A stretch of DNA of 64,000 bases from Litchfieldella xinjiangensis. Lineage in GTDB: Bacteria; Pseudomonadota; Gammaproteobacteria; Pseudomonadales; Halomonadaceae. Position numbers and translations under genes: made by a program. This document shows, one piece after another, positions 34,468 through 43,501 of the stretch. The notes under the pieces are model-generated. The model was given only the letters and a program-made list of their open reading frames with translations. It had not been told where the DNA came from and made no database searches. The DNA is taken from contig NZ_JPZL01000004.1 in NCBI RefSeq assembly GCF_000759345.1, positions 124,001 through 188,000 on the forward strand, written 5' to 3'. Position 1 is the stretch's first letter. Each line of letters begins with the position of its first letter.

Positions 34468-34836
34468 CTACAATTTTTCGACTGAATGCACGTGTCCAAT
34501 GATCGGGTACCCAGCATCCCGTGCCGCCCTTTCTGCGTCGAGCATTGCCTCGAATTTCGAGATCTTGCTCGATTGGTACTCGAAAATGTCATCCAGCGCG
34601 ATCCGCTTTTTGCGGACTGCCAGCTTGATTATATAGCCAATCTTATAGCTCTGTGGCTTCGCTTGGTGCTTGGGGCGGGCTTTATGGTTGGCTACTGGTC
34701 GCTTGGTCTTCCTCTCTGCGACACTGCGCTTGCCGAACTGCTCCTGCGCTTGCTCAACTGCTCTATGCTGCCGCTCGATGAACTCGTCTCGCGATGTTAA
34801 CAGGGCTTCTTCAAAAGCGTGGGTATCGTAACTCAC
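34468..34836 (-). CDS. Small basic hypothetical protein
   Basis: A 122-residue protein starting at GTG 34836 with a strong TAGGAGG ribosome site 8 nt upstream, which supports it as real. The middle is highly basic (KRSVAERKTKRPVANHKARP), with predicted helices on either side (EFIERQHRAVEQAQEQF and SSKISKFEAMLDAERAARDA). The composition suggests nucleic-acid binding or a small coiled-coil partner. I do not recognise a family. Confidence 0.55.
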   Translation of the reverse strand: MSYDTHAFEEALLTSRDEFIERQHRAVEQAQEQFGKRSVAERKTKRPVANHKARPKHQAKPQSYKIGYIIKLAVRKKRIALDDIFEYQSSKISKFEAMLDAERAARDAGYPIIGHVHSVEKL

Positions 34837-35843
34837 TCAAGTAACCTCCTAAGGGCTAAAAATGGTGCTTACGCAAAGGGAATATTTGGGTTCGAATACT
34901 GCGATTTTCAAGGTCTAGCGAGAATCCCCACTAAGCCAGCCCTAATAGCGGATGCAAGGCAGACGTATCAAACAGATCTGATCTTCTGGCCTGGCATGGC
35001 TGTGATCAACGTGGCCAGCCGCGTACCATATCTTTATCCTTCGAATACAATTACTACTTTGTGAAACATCTTCGAGATCAAAGATTCTTGCAAGGCACTG
35101 TGTAACACCGCGTTAAGCTTGTGGTTGCGACCCTGATTCTCTATCAATTGTCTCTAGCAACCCTACGAATAGCTCGCTATCGCCCCCTCGTGAATAGCTA
35201 GCTTTTTGGCCTCGCTAGACCCCCGTGCGGTATGCCGCGATGAGCTCGATTTTCTCCAAAAGTGTAGAAACAAAACCTCTGCGGCTCCTTGGCTGCTAGC
35301 CGTGTTGGATGTTTCAGGAGTGCCCATGCGGCAATCGCGACCAGTACAATCCTATCATACATGGTGTTCTGTTGCTTCTTTGAAGTAGAGCAAGCTGGGC
35401 CGCGTCGAGGAGCGAGTCTTAGGACGATGGAAAAGATGATCAGTTACTATGTTTGACCGTGCCGTAGTGGTCATACCGTTCTACAACCAAGCTGCCAACT
35501 AAATCTATTGACTAGGCTTGCAGCTTCCTTCGTCACAGGTTCTCCCTACCAATCGGTGAGGATAGTTATTATCTGATCCTCAATAGGACCGTACGACGCG
35601 CTTCGGCGGCACACAGGGCCTTTACCCCGGAAGGAGAAACAGTGTCTATGCCGATTCCTGTTCCGTTGCTTGCTCTGATTCCCAGGGTAGCATTCTGGCT
35701 GGATACCCTGCCCTCTTGAAACTCGTGTTCTAATCAGTTTTTGTAGCCTTCCGTGAACAATCCTTTATTAACACTAGTGCTACAGCTATAGTGTGGTCCT
35801 TAGTTATCGTAAGCTGCCAAATTCAACCGTATGGAGTCACACC
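34837..35843. other. About 1 kb without a supported gene
   Basis: Only short open frames without ribosome sites occur, none with recognisable motifs. The stretch is relatively AT-rich and precedes the mvaT-like gene, so part of it may hold that gene's promoter. Confidence 0.4.
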
Positions 35844-36221
35844 ATGAGCTCTTTGCTCCAACAACATGATTCGCTCACAAAAGAGCGCGAGCGCATTCAG
35901 GCCAAGATTGAGCGGCTCGAGAACGATGACCGTCTGAAGCGGGAAATGGAGTTCAACGACAGGCTTGCCGAGCTAATGGAAGAATTCGACAAGACTGCCA
36001 ACGATGTTTTGGGCTTGCTCAAGCCAAACCGAAGCGCTGCGAACAATGCAGAATCCGCTTCGACTGGAAGTCGTCGCAAGCGCAAGCTGAAGATCTATAA
36101 AAACCCAAAAACGGGTGAGGTTGTAGAAACTCGCGGTGGGAACCAGAAGACTCTCAAGGCCTGGAAGGACGAGCATGGCCAAGAAACAGTCGAAAGCTGG
36201 CTAGTACGCGAAGAAAGCTAA
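35844..36221 (+). CDS. mvaT: MvaT/MvaU-family H-NS-like xenogeneic silencer
   Basis: A 125-residue nucleoid protein. The N-terminal coiled coil (residues 8-60, TKERERIQAKIERLENDD) serves oligomerisation. A basic linker is followed by the C-terminal AT-hook-like DNA-binding segment YKNPKTGEVVETRGGNQKTL and WKDEHGQETVESWL, closely following Pseudomonas MvaT. The ATG at 35844 has GGAG 7 nt upstream and gives the family length of about 125. MvaT proteins bind AT-rich foreign DNA and silence it; sitting in a decayed island it may silence its own surroundings. Its last codons and terminator are partly duplicated at 50178. Confidence 0.88.
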   Translation: MSSLLQQHDSLTKERERIQAKIERLENDDRLKREMEFNDRLAELMEEFDKTANDVLGLLKPNRSAANNAESASTGSRRKRKLKIYKNPKTGEVVETRGGNQKTLKAWKDEHGQETVESWLVREES

Positions 36222-36238
36222 ATTGCTTGATGGATAGG

Positions 36239-36272
36239 AAAGGCCATGCTGCAGCTAGTGTGGTCTTTTTTC
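36239..36272 (+). terminator. Terminator of mvaT-like gene
   Basis: AAAGGCCA pairs with TGGTCTTT (one G-U pair) around an inner GCTGCAGC, followed by a run of T (36264-36271). It is 18 nt past the stop. The proximal half is shared with the copy at 50219, but the sequence differs beyond 36252. Confidence 0.6.
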
Positions 36273-36820
36273 TCGTGGTTAGGAGCGCTGTACTTTTCCA
36301 GGCTAGGTAACGGTATTATTACACTCTCTCGCAACTCCGCGATCTATACTCTGATCTCGTTGGCTATCTTGGTGAGGGACCGTTTTCTGGGTGAAATGTC
36401 AGATAGCCCGTTGATGCCTGCGGTTCGCTGAGCGAGCCAAACGCCGAGCAGGCCCATGCAATATAGACCATCGTCATCTGCTACTCAGATTCAAGCTTCT
36501 GCTACGCAAGGCTCCATATGGTAGTAGGAGCGGCAAATGAAGAATTGCGAGCCGAGAGCTTCAAACCTCGTCTGTCCCGACACGTCTAGTCTTACAGACC
36601 GCATCGCCGCTGCCGAAACGCTTCCAGGGTAGATCCAACACTAACGCTGTCACCTGTTCGTGAAGAGCTCAACGCGGTTACCTTACCAAGTGCCGGCCCA
36701 GCGGACTCTACTTTACCGCCAGGCCATTTTTCGCGCTGCTCGGCCTAAGTTTACCTAGAATTATGTTTTCAGCTTGATAATTCAAGCCAATGACATAATT
36801 CATACTAATTCAATAAAGTC
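36273..36820. other. 548-bp stretch without a supported gene
   Basis: No gene is supported. An 11-bp match to the GntR-type site occurs at 36793-36803 but is probably chance in AT-rich DNA. Confidence 0.4.
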
Positions 36821-37174
36821 ATGAACTTACGAGGATTTCTTTTTAATATAGCAACGGCGCGGCCTATTGACTCTGAGTTGCCTGGGCAGCACGGCGTGCC
36901 CGAGAGACAATTTTCACTAGAAGGCCAAGCGCAGCTGTATGGAAGTCTCATAGGCAAGCGCCTACGCGAGCCGGGGACTGAGAATACCTGGCTTAAGACG
37001 CTGTTGACAGGGATGCTCGGCAACGCGGCGCTCAGGGGCTCGACTCAGGAAATGGGGATGTCCGAAGCAAAGCAGTGTGTAGTACAGCATCTGATGAACG
37101 TCGGCTGGCTCCGGCAGCATGGTGCCTACCGATGGCAGAGCCTGGCTATGTGGATTGGTGAGGAGTTAAGCTAA
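36821..37174 (+). CDS. Hypothetical protein
   Basis: A 117-residue open frame from ATG 36821 without a clear ribosome site. The sequence is mixed, ending in helical EAKQCVVQHLMNVGWLRQHG and RWQSLAMWIGEEL. It has no signal peptide or family motif I recognise. It lies between the mvaT-like gene and metY in the island and could be a phage or plasmid relic. Confidence 0.4.
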   Translation: MNLRGFLFNIATARPIDSELPGQHGVPERQFSLEGQAQLYGSLIGKRLREPGTENTWLKTLLTGMLGNAALRGSTQEMGMSEAKQCVVQHLMNVGWLRQHGAYRWQSLAMWIGEELS

Positions 37175-37311
37175 TCGTACGTTTTACAGTATGGTGGCAG
37201 CCTGGCAGTACATGCCCTCTCATGGCGCCATTCAAGATAATCAGTAATGGTCGCTGCTCTTAAACTGTTACCGTACATAGACCACCCGCAGTTACACAAA
37301 AAGGATAAATC

Positions 37312-38586
37312 ATGAGGCCTGAAACGATTGCCCTTCATCACGGCTATGCACCTGATAACCAGCATGCTGTTGCAGTGCCCATCCATCAGAGCACCTCCTT
37401 CTCTTTCGATGACGCTCAGCATGCCGCGGATCTGTTCGACCTCAAGGTAGAAGGTAACATCTACTCGCGGATCATGAACCCGACCTGCGCCGTTCTGGAG
37501 CAACGGGTCGCAGCGCTGGAAGGGGGCATTGCGGGACTGGCAGTAGCCTCGGGTATGGCAGCGATCACCTACGCTATCCAGACCATCGCCGAAGCTGGCG
37601 ATAACATCGTCTCGATCAGCGAGCTTTACGGGGGAACATACAACCTCTTCGCACATACACTGCCACGCCAAGGCATTCAGGTACGTTTCGCCAATAACGA
37701 TGACATCAATGGCATTGAGGCCATGATAGATTCGCGTACCAAGGCGGTTTTCTGTGAAAGCATCGGCAACCCCTCCGGCAGTATCGTCGATATCGCCCGC
37801 TTGGCTGAGGTGGCCCACCGGCATGGGGTTCCACTAATAGTCGATAATACCGTCGCGACTCCCTTTTTATGGCGTCCCATCGAGCATGGCGCAGATATCG
37901 TCGTTCATTCTGCGACCAAGTACATCGGGGGGCATGGCACCACGGTAGGCGGCGTTATCGTCGACTCGGGAAGATTCCCCTGGGCCGAACATTGGGAGCG
38001 TTTCGCCTTGCTCAACGAGCCCGACCCCTCCTATCACGGCATCAGCTACACACAGGAACTAGGTGAAGCTGCATTTATAGCCAGAGCGCGTGTCGTGCCG
38101 TTGCGTAATACAGGAGCCGCCCTCTCTGCTCAAGCTGCATGGAACCTGCTACAAGGTCTGGAGACGCTGGCCCTGCGCATTGAGCGCACCTGCGATAATA
38201 CGCTCCAGGTAGCCAAGTATCTGGAGCGTCACCCCCTGGTTACCTGGGTTCAGTACGCTGGCCTCGAAAGCCATAGGGATCATGCGCTTGCCAAGCGCTA
38301 TATGGATGGGCGGGCCTCGGGCATCCTAAGCTTTGGCATACAAGGCGGTCGTGAAGCAGGCATTCGATTCTATGATGCGCTTCAGCTAATCCTGCGTCTG
38401 GTTAACATTGGGGATGCCAAGAGCTGCTCGGCAATTCCAGCCGCGACGACTCACCGGCAGCTCAACGACGAGGAACTCGTGGCTGCGGGTGTCACACCGG
38501 ACATGGTCCGGCTCTCTATTGGCGTTGAGCACGTTGATGACTTAATCGCTGATCTGGACCAGGCGATTACTGCCTCACAGCGATGA
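37312..38586 (+). CDS. metY: O-acetylhomoserine sulfhydrylase-type PLP enzyme
   Basis: A 424-residue Cys/Met-metabolism PLP enzyme of the MetY type. Visible features are the N-terminal TIALHHGY and IYSRIMNPTCAVLEQRVAAL, the PLP-phosphate loop SGMAAITYA, and the Schiff-base lysine in VHSATKYIGGHGTTVGG. AAGGAT precedes the ATG. It makes homocysteine (or methionine precursors) from O-acetylhomoserine and sulfide or another thiol. It is intact among pseudogenes, so it is perhaps kept under selection, and a GC-rich hairpin follows it. Confidence 0.88.
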   Translation: MRPETIALHHGYAPDNQHAVAVPIHQSTSFSFDDAQHAADLFDLKVEGNIYSRIMNPTCAVLEQRVAALEGGIAGLAVASGMAAITYAIQTIAEAGDNIVSISELYGGTYNLFAHTLPRQGIQVRFANNDDINGIEAMIDSRTKAVFCESIGNPSGSIVDIARLAEVAHRHGVPLIVDNTVATPFLWRPIEHGADIVVHSATKYIGGHGTTVGGVIVDSGRFPWAEHWERFALLNEPDPSYHGISYTQELGEAAFIARARVVPLRNTGAALSAQAAWNLLQGLETLALRIERTCDNTLQVAKYLERHPLVTWVQYAGLESHRDHALAKRYMDGRASGILSFGIQGGREAGIRFYDALQLILRLVNIGDAKSCSAIPAATTHRQLNDEELVAAGVTPDMVRLSIGVEHVDDLIADLDQAITASQR

Positions 38587-38604
38587 GCTAACCGACTGAT
38601 TGCT

Positions 38605-38622
38605 CCCGCCCGTATGGGCGGG
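38605..38622 (+). terminator. Hairpin after metY
   Basis: A 7-bp GC stem CCCGCCC/GGGCGGG with loop GTAT lies 18 nt after the metY stop. It is followed by a pyrimidine-rich GTCTCTCTCGTT rather than a pure T run. Confidence 0.5.
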
Positions 38623-38692
38623 GTCTCTCTCGTTAGGCTGATGTATCGGCCGTTCCGATTGCACAGGGCAAGACTTATCCACTGCCGCGGCC

Positions 38693-38896
38693 TGTAAACG
38701 CCACATTCCTCTGGTCGTGATCACCGATTCGAACGTGAGTCCGCTCGCCCAGTTGGCGGACGTTTGCTTCGTCATACAAGAAGCCGAAGTGAAAAGTTTC
38801 CGAGGGCTAACGGCGTCGCTATGCCTTGCCCAGACCCTTGCGATCTCGCTGGGGGTCAGACACGAGCTAAGCTCGACAACGCCTGACGACCGATAA
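38693..38896 (+). pseudogene. RpiR-family regulator SIS-domain remnant
   Basis: A 67-codon fragment reads CKRHIPLVVITDSNVSPLAQ, then LADVCFVIQEAEVKSFRGLT and ASLCLAQTLAISLG. This is the C-terminal part of the sugar-isomerase (SIS) domain of RpiR/MurR-type regulators. The N-terminal helix-turn-helix and most of the SIS domain are missing. It sits just upstream of a HAD phosphatase gene, a common sugar-phosphate pairing. Confidence 0.65.
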
Positions 38897-38938
38897 CTCA
38901 TCTCTTCAACTTACTGAAATCGCATCCTGGAGTGTTGC

Positions 38939-39599
38939 ATGGCTCGCCTTCCCTGCCTGCTTTTCGATTCAGACGGCACCCTGGTCGACAGCGAAATACT
39001 GCTTGCTGACGTCCTCGGTGAGGTTCTGCCCCAGTTCGATCTGCCCTTTACCGCAGCCCAGTATCTCAAGGAATTTCGTGGGGTACGTTTTCTCACGATT
39101 ATCGAGGCCTTGGCCCTGCGTCATGAGGTTCATCTAGGCGACCGATACACGATCCTGGAGGCCACTATGCGGGAACGCATGGAGCAACGCATGCGCGCCG
39201 AGCTTCACCCTGTCGACGGCATGCGAGAAGCGCTCCAGGCTTTGCCTGAGTATCTGAAGGCCGTCGTCTCTAACGGTCCCGAAAGAAAAATTCAGTGTGC
39301 TATGGAGAGCAGCGGCCTCGCCCCGTTTTTATGATGACCGTCTATTCAGCGCTTACACGCTTGGCGTTTGGAAGCCCGACCCCGCGCTTTATAGGCAGGC
39401 CGGCGAGGCGATGGGGTTCGCACCTAATGAGTGCGTGGTTATCGATGATGCTGCGGTGGGTGTCATGGCAGGTCTCGAAGCAGGTATGCATGTGGTGCAT
39501 CTCAATCGCTTTCCCGATGAGGAAACCACCCCTGAAGGCGCGATCGCCATTCACCACCCCAGCGAGCTTCCATCCGCTATAGACCGGCTACGCGTTTAG
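38939..39599 (+). pseudogene. HAD-family phosphatase, frameshifted (copy 1)
   Basis: A beta-phosphoglucomutase/YieH-like HAD hydrolase of about 220 residues. Motif I is FDSDGTLVDS, motif II VVSNGPERK, motif III WKPDPALY and motif IV ECVVIDDAAVG. The frame breaks near 39331, where five Ts are present and four would keep GLAPFYDDRLFSAYTLG in frame. All catalytic motifs survive on either side, so it may be a recent loss, a slippage-correctable site or an assembly error. Copy 2 at 41757 is about 2.8 kb away in the same orientation. Confidence 0.75.
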
Positions 39600-40098
39600 A
39601 ATAGATTGGGGCAGTGTTACGATCTGGTGCCGCGTGGCTTGTCCTTCAATCATGCCCTACCTGCGATCAGCGAACTCAGCGACGGCGCGAATGCCCATGA
39701 GATACCCGATCCGGTTGGATGGTCTCCCTCATTGCGTGATCGATGCCATCCTTATCAATGTTACGCACGAAGCCGCCACTACTCATGCGCACGTGACTTG
39801 CAAATGAAGTCATGCATGTCATCGATGTCTAGAAAACGCTCATGAGATTCGCACTGCGTATCCCTAGCGCTTAATGCCTCCAGGGACACATAGTCGCTAC
39901 ATTAGCACCTACAGTCACGCATCGAGAGAAGTAGGCTGTACTGAACGCTCAAATCAAAGACAAGGCGAAATGCGCAGTCGGCCTAAGGTCGACGCCATTC
40001 TCGAAAAATGGGGGCCACCGGCGAGCAGACTACGGCGGTCCCTACGCGTTTCCACAGCACCTTTGCTCGGGCCAAGCGTGGCGATCATGCATGGCAGG
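39600..40098. other. 499-bp stretch without a supported gene
   Basis: The first 18 or so bases continue the duplication shared with 42414-42431. Beyond that no gene, repeat or RNA was recognised. Confidence 0.4.
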
Positions 40099-40464
40099 TC
40101 AGCTTGGAGCTCGTAGCCGATCTAGTCGCTGGACGATATCTACCCAGTGGGAAGGCGTATCTTCGCCTATAAAGAACAGACGGCTCTCCTCCTCATTCTC
40201 CTTTCGTTCCAGCTCCCAACTAGTCAAACTTCCAGCCGCACGCTGGAGGGCCAGCCTCTTCTCGTCGCTCAGCAGCAAGACGCCCTTGAAGCGCAGAATC
40301 TGCTTGGGCATGTGGTCTAGGAGTGCGCCGAGTTCGGTCAGATTCACGGCACGGCCATAGAGCAACCGACTCCTGACACGCCATACAGCTGCCTTTTGGC
40401 AACAATGCCCGTGCTCTGGCCAGGAGAAGGCCAGCTCATGCCTCGGTATAGCCCTCCAGCGCAA
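40099..40464 (-). pseudogene. CobW/G3E GTPase C-terminal domain remnant
   Basis: The frame carries the CobW C-terminal domain pattern: VNLTELGALLDHMPKQILRF, KGVLLLSDEKRLALQRAAG and ESRLFFIGEDTPSHW. The GTPase domain with its P-loop and CxCC metal site is absent. Upstream it runs directly into the truncated hipA, so a deletion has joined two unrelated genes. Functional homologues are metallochaperones. Confidence 0.55.
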
Positions 40465-40470
40465 ACGGGT

Positions 40471-40842
40471 TCAGAAACTGCCTGCCCCACCGATCCTGTC
40501 CGAGCCGGATTCGAGCAGGTAGATTAGCTCGTTGAAGTCGACACCATAAGCCGCATCTCCTTTCTGCCCTGTCAGAAGGTTGATGATGACGCGACGTCCC
40601 CAGGCATCCGGGGAGGCGTCACACAGGCAGGAAGGCAGTGCTCCGCCGGTCTGCTCCTGGTCCCCAGGCCGAAGGGGAAGCTCGTTCGGGAAGAGACTGA
40701 TCGCATTAGGCCGCGCAAGGTAGCGACGACCATAGGCAAAGCGATAGCGATCCTGGTCATCGCGGTCGACGCGACCGGCGACCACAGGGTGATTCTGTCC
40801 GGGAAGTCAGATCCAGACGTAGGCGCGTCGTTTAGAAGTCAT
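40471..40842 (-). pseudogene. hipA: hipA toxin remnant, nonsense and 3' truncated
   Basis: From ATG 40842, overlapping the hipB stop, the frame reads MTSKRRAYVWI then TGA. It continues in the same frame as VVAGRVDRDDQDRYRFAYGR, LFPNELPLRP, SPDAWGRRVI and DFNELIYLLESGSDRIGGAG. This is the N-subdomain of a HipA Ser/Thr kinase toxin (normally about 430 residues). The kinase core, including the catalytic loop, is gone, so the toxin cannot be active. Confidence 0.8.
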
Positions 40843-41170
40843 CATCGATGGGCTCTTGGGGGGATCGGCGAATCCGCTTGGGAAGCAACGTCAGGCGCTC
40901 CAGCTGGGTCGCCTGTTCGCGTTTCAGTGTGTCCGGGTCATCGGTGAACAGCGACACGCCGACCAGCGCCGCAGCTTCGAAGTAAGTCCCGATGGCCACT
41001 CGGGGGGAGCCCTTCGCGACCTGACGGATCGTGACCACGCCGACACCAACCCGGTCAGCGAGCTCGTCGCGGGTCCACCCCTTACGTAGCCTTCCCTCTT
41101 CGATCAGTCCGGCGAATAGGCGCAGGGAGAGGGAGGCCTTAGGGCTGAGGGTGACGTGTCTCGTTTTCAT
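40832..41170 (-). CDS. hipB: HipB-like XRE antitoxin/repressor
   Basis: A 112-residue Xre-family DNA-binding protein. The helix-turn-helix is GWTRDELADRVGVGVVTIRQ, followed by SPRVAIGTYFEAAALVGVSL, typical of HipB-type regulators next to HipA. The ATG at 41170 is inside a long palindrome, so the protein likely represses its own gene. Its 3' end overlaps the hipA start by 11 nt. The toxin gene is dead but this gene is intact, leaving an orphan antitoxin or repressor. Confidence 0.8.
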   Translation of the reverse strand: MKTRHVTLSPKASLSLRLFAGLIEEGRLRKGWTRDELADRVGVGVVTIRQVAKGSPRVAIGTYFEAAALVGVSLFTDDPDTLKREQATQLERLTLLPKRIRRSPQEPIDDDF

Positions 41171-41222
41171 ACCGACAATATAATATCGATAGGGTGCTTT
41201 ATCGATATTATATTGTCGGTAT
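41169..41222. promoter_or_regulatory. Long palindromic operator/promoter of hipBA
   Basis: Two 23-bp arms (41169-41191 and 41200-41222) are perfect inverted complements around an 8-nt spacer, with outer ACCGACAATATAA and inner ATCGATA. The left arm overlaps the hipB start codon. The AT-rich arms contain TATAAT-like words that could be the -10 element, so HipB binding would block its own transcription. Confidence 0.8.
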
Positions 41223-41339
41223 CTTTCCACGAATTGGCCGCTCTTCCATGTAAGAGACCGGAGGATCAATTAAGCCATAGGAGCTACCCACTGCTGGCAA
41301 AGCGTGAACGCATTGCTCACTTCATCCAGGAGCAGCGAG

Positions 41340-41755
41340 TTGGATATCAAACTGCACAAGACGACGACCACCACGCCGCGCATCCACCAGGAGATCCAGC
41401 AGGCACTCGCCTCGGTTAGTAATAGCGAGCTGGCGCGGCGCTATCATGTGTCGTGTCCCACCATTGCTAGATGGCGTTACCACAGCACGCAACATGACCG
41501 ATAGCGGCAAGACCTTTACCGACCGCTTCGCGGCGGGCGGCGAGCGTCAGCCCAGCGGCAGACACCGGGTGGATCGGTTCTGTCATCAGCATGGCATCGA
41601 CCATCGCCGGATCCCGCCTTACCGGCCGCAGGCCAACGGCATGGTGGAACGTTTCAATGGCCGCGTGAGCGACGTACTGAACACGCATCGTCTCGACTCG
41701 CGGGTGGACTTGTAGTCCACGCTCAAGCGCTACAGCTGGTTTATAACCACCATTG
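41340..41755 (+). pseudogene. IS481-family transposase remnant
   Basis: An N-terminal helix-turn-helix piece (LDIKLHKTTTTTPRIHQEIQ and ELARRYHVSCPTIARWR) is joined by deletion near 41500 to the C-terminal catalytic part (DSGKTFTDRFAAGGERQ, GIDHRRIPPYRPQANGMVER and FNGRVSDVLNTHR). A TAG near 41713 interrupts the tail. It ends exactly where the second HAD copy begins, suggesting a role in that duplication. Confidence 0.7.
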
Positions 41756-41756
41756 C

Positions 41757-42413
41757 ATGGCTAGCCTTCCCTGCCTGCTTTTCGATTCCGACGGCACCCT
41801 GGTCGACAGCGAGATACTGCTTGCTGACGTCCTCGGTGAGGTTCTACCCCAGTTCGACCTGCCCTTTACCGCAGCCCAGTATCTCAAGGAATTTCGTGGG
41901 GTACGCTCACAATTATCGAGACCTTGGCCCTGCGTCATGCGGTTCAACTAGGCGACCGATACACGATCCTGGAGGGCCACTATGCGGGAACGCATGGAGC
42001 AACGCATGCGCGCCGAGCTTCAGCCTATTGACGGCATACGAGAAGCGCTCCAGGGATTGCCTGAGAGCATTAGATGGCCGTCGTTTCCAACGGCCCCGAA
42101 AGAAAAATTCGTTGTGCTATGTACAGTAGCGGCCTCGCCCCGTTTTTTGACGAGCGACTGTTCAGCACTTACACGCTAGGCGTTTGGAAGCCCGAACCCG
42201 CGCTTTATAGGCTCGCCGGTGAAGCGATGGGATTTGCACCCAGCGAGTGCGTGGTCATCGATGATGCTGCTGGGTGTCACGGCAGTTCTCGAAGCCGGCA
42301 TGCATTTGGTGCCTCTCAATCGCTTTCCCGATGAGGAAACCACCCCTGAATGCGCAATCGCCATTCACCACCCCAGCGAGCTTCCATCCGCCATTGACCA
42401 GCTAAGCGCTTAG
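41757..42413 (+). pseudogene. HAD-family phosphatase, multiply frameshifted (copy 2)
   Basis: This is a near copy of 38939-39599, in the same orientation, with at least four indels: a deletion after GVR near 41911, an extra G near 41975, altered sequence near 42066 and a loss near 42270. Motif I (FDSDGTLVDS) and motif IV (ECVVIDDAA) are intact but lie in different frames. At the T-run that breaks copy 1, copy 2 reads in frame (GLAPFFDERLFSTYTLG). The similarity continues about 18 bp past the stop. Confidence 0.75.
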
Positions 42414-42474
42414 AATAAATTGGGCCAGTGAAACGACTTTGGGGCTCGGACATCCGTCGCTTTCCAATCTCATC

Positions 42475-43440
42475 TCAGCGGCGACTTGCGATCGCATCAG
42501 CCAAGACACACAACAGCTCAAACATCAGCGTCGCTCCCGTCAGAGCGGTGAGGCCCGATGTGTCGAACGGTGGCGACACCTCCATTACGTCAGCACCCAC
42601 TAGGTTGAGACCGCGCAGGCCGCGGATCATCTGCTGGGCTTCCCGCGTCGTGAAACCGCCGACCTCGGGCGTACCAGTGCCGGGGGCGTAGGCCGGGTCC
42701 AGGGCGTCCACGTCGAATGTGACGTACGTCGGCGTCTTTCCCACCACACGGGCGATTTCCGCGTTCACCTTCTTCGGGCCCAGATCGAAATACTCCTCGA
42801 TCTCGATGATGCGAATACCTTGCGCGAGGGCCCAGTCAAGGTCACTCGAGTCATATAAGGAGCCGCGAATACCGACCTGAATAACGCGTTTTGGGTCGAG
42901 AATGCCTTCCTCAATGGCGCGACGGAAAGGCGTGCCATGAGTATATGGGTTATCGCCGAAGTAGGTGTCGTTGGTATCAGAATGCGAATCGAACTGGACC
43001 AGCGCCATTGGCTCATCGCGGGCGATACCGCGCAAGATTGGTAGCGTGCCAAGATGGTCTCCCCCTGCGGTCAATGGCACCGCTCCGGCACGATGCACCT
43101 TTCGATAGAACTCTCCGGTCTGCTCCAACGTATCGAGGATATCAATCGGATTGACTGGTGCGTCTCCAAGGTCGGCAATGCGGCACAGGTCGTAGGGTGC
43201 TATACGGCTCGCCTGATGCACCAGCCGCATCATAGTCGAATTGTTGCGGATCTCGCGCGGCCCGTGGCGCTGGCCAACGCGATTCGTCGAGCCGCTGTCC
43301 CAGGGTAGGCCGATCAGGGCAATGTCGACCTCGGCCGGGTCCTCGATCTGCGGCAATCGCATGAAGGTGGAACGTCCGGCGAAGCGCGGTACCTCGCTGC
43401 CGCTCAGCGGCCGGAAAAAAGACGCGTCGTGAGCCATCAT
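42475..43440 (-). CDS. Agmatinase/guanidino-acid ureohydrolase family protein
   Basis: A 321-residue manganese ureohydrolase of the SpeB/guanidinobutyrase group. The binuclear metal site is complete: GGDH (H129), FDSHSDT (D151, H153, D155) and TFDVDALDPAYAPGTGTPE. RVGQRHGPREIRN is the family's N-terminal loop. It splits urea off a guanidino compound to leave an amine. It is last in the operon starting at 48769, after a creatininase and two dehydrogenases, so its substrate may be a guanidino acid such as guanidinobutyrate, or a creatinine-derived compound. Confidence 0.87.
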   Translation of the reverse strand: MMAHDASFFRPLSGSEVPRFAGRSTFMRLPQIEDPAEVDIALIGLPWDSGSTNRVGQRHGPREIRNNSTMMRLVHQASRIAPYDLCRIADLGDAPVNPIDILDTLEQTGEFYRKVHRAGAVPLTAGGDHLGTLPILRGIARDEPMALVQFDSHSDTNDTYFGDNPYTHGTPFRRAIEEGILDPKRVIQVGIRGSLYDSSDLDWALAQGIRIIEIEEYFDLGPKKVNAEIARVVGKTPTYVTFDVDALDPAYAPGTGTPEVGGFTTREAQQMIRGLRGLNLVGADVMEVSPPFDTSGLTALTGATLMFELLCVLADAIASRR

Positions 43441-43501
43441 GAGTCTCCTTTATTAGATGTTGAGAAGTGGTGTGGAGCTTGGAAAGACTCGGAAAAAGCG
43501 T

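Noticed and set aside
36246-36431. A 61-codon hydrophobic frame after mvaT
   Set aside because: It starts inside the mvaT terminator hairpin and has no independent support.
36793-36803. ACATAATTCAT, an 11-bp match to the GntR site
   Set aside because: Only part of the 17-mer matches, in AT-rich DNA far from the sugar-acid locus and before a weak hypothetical gene.
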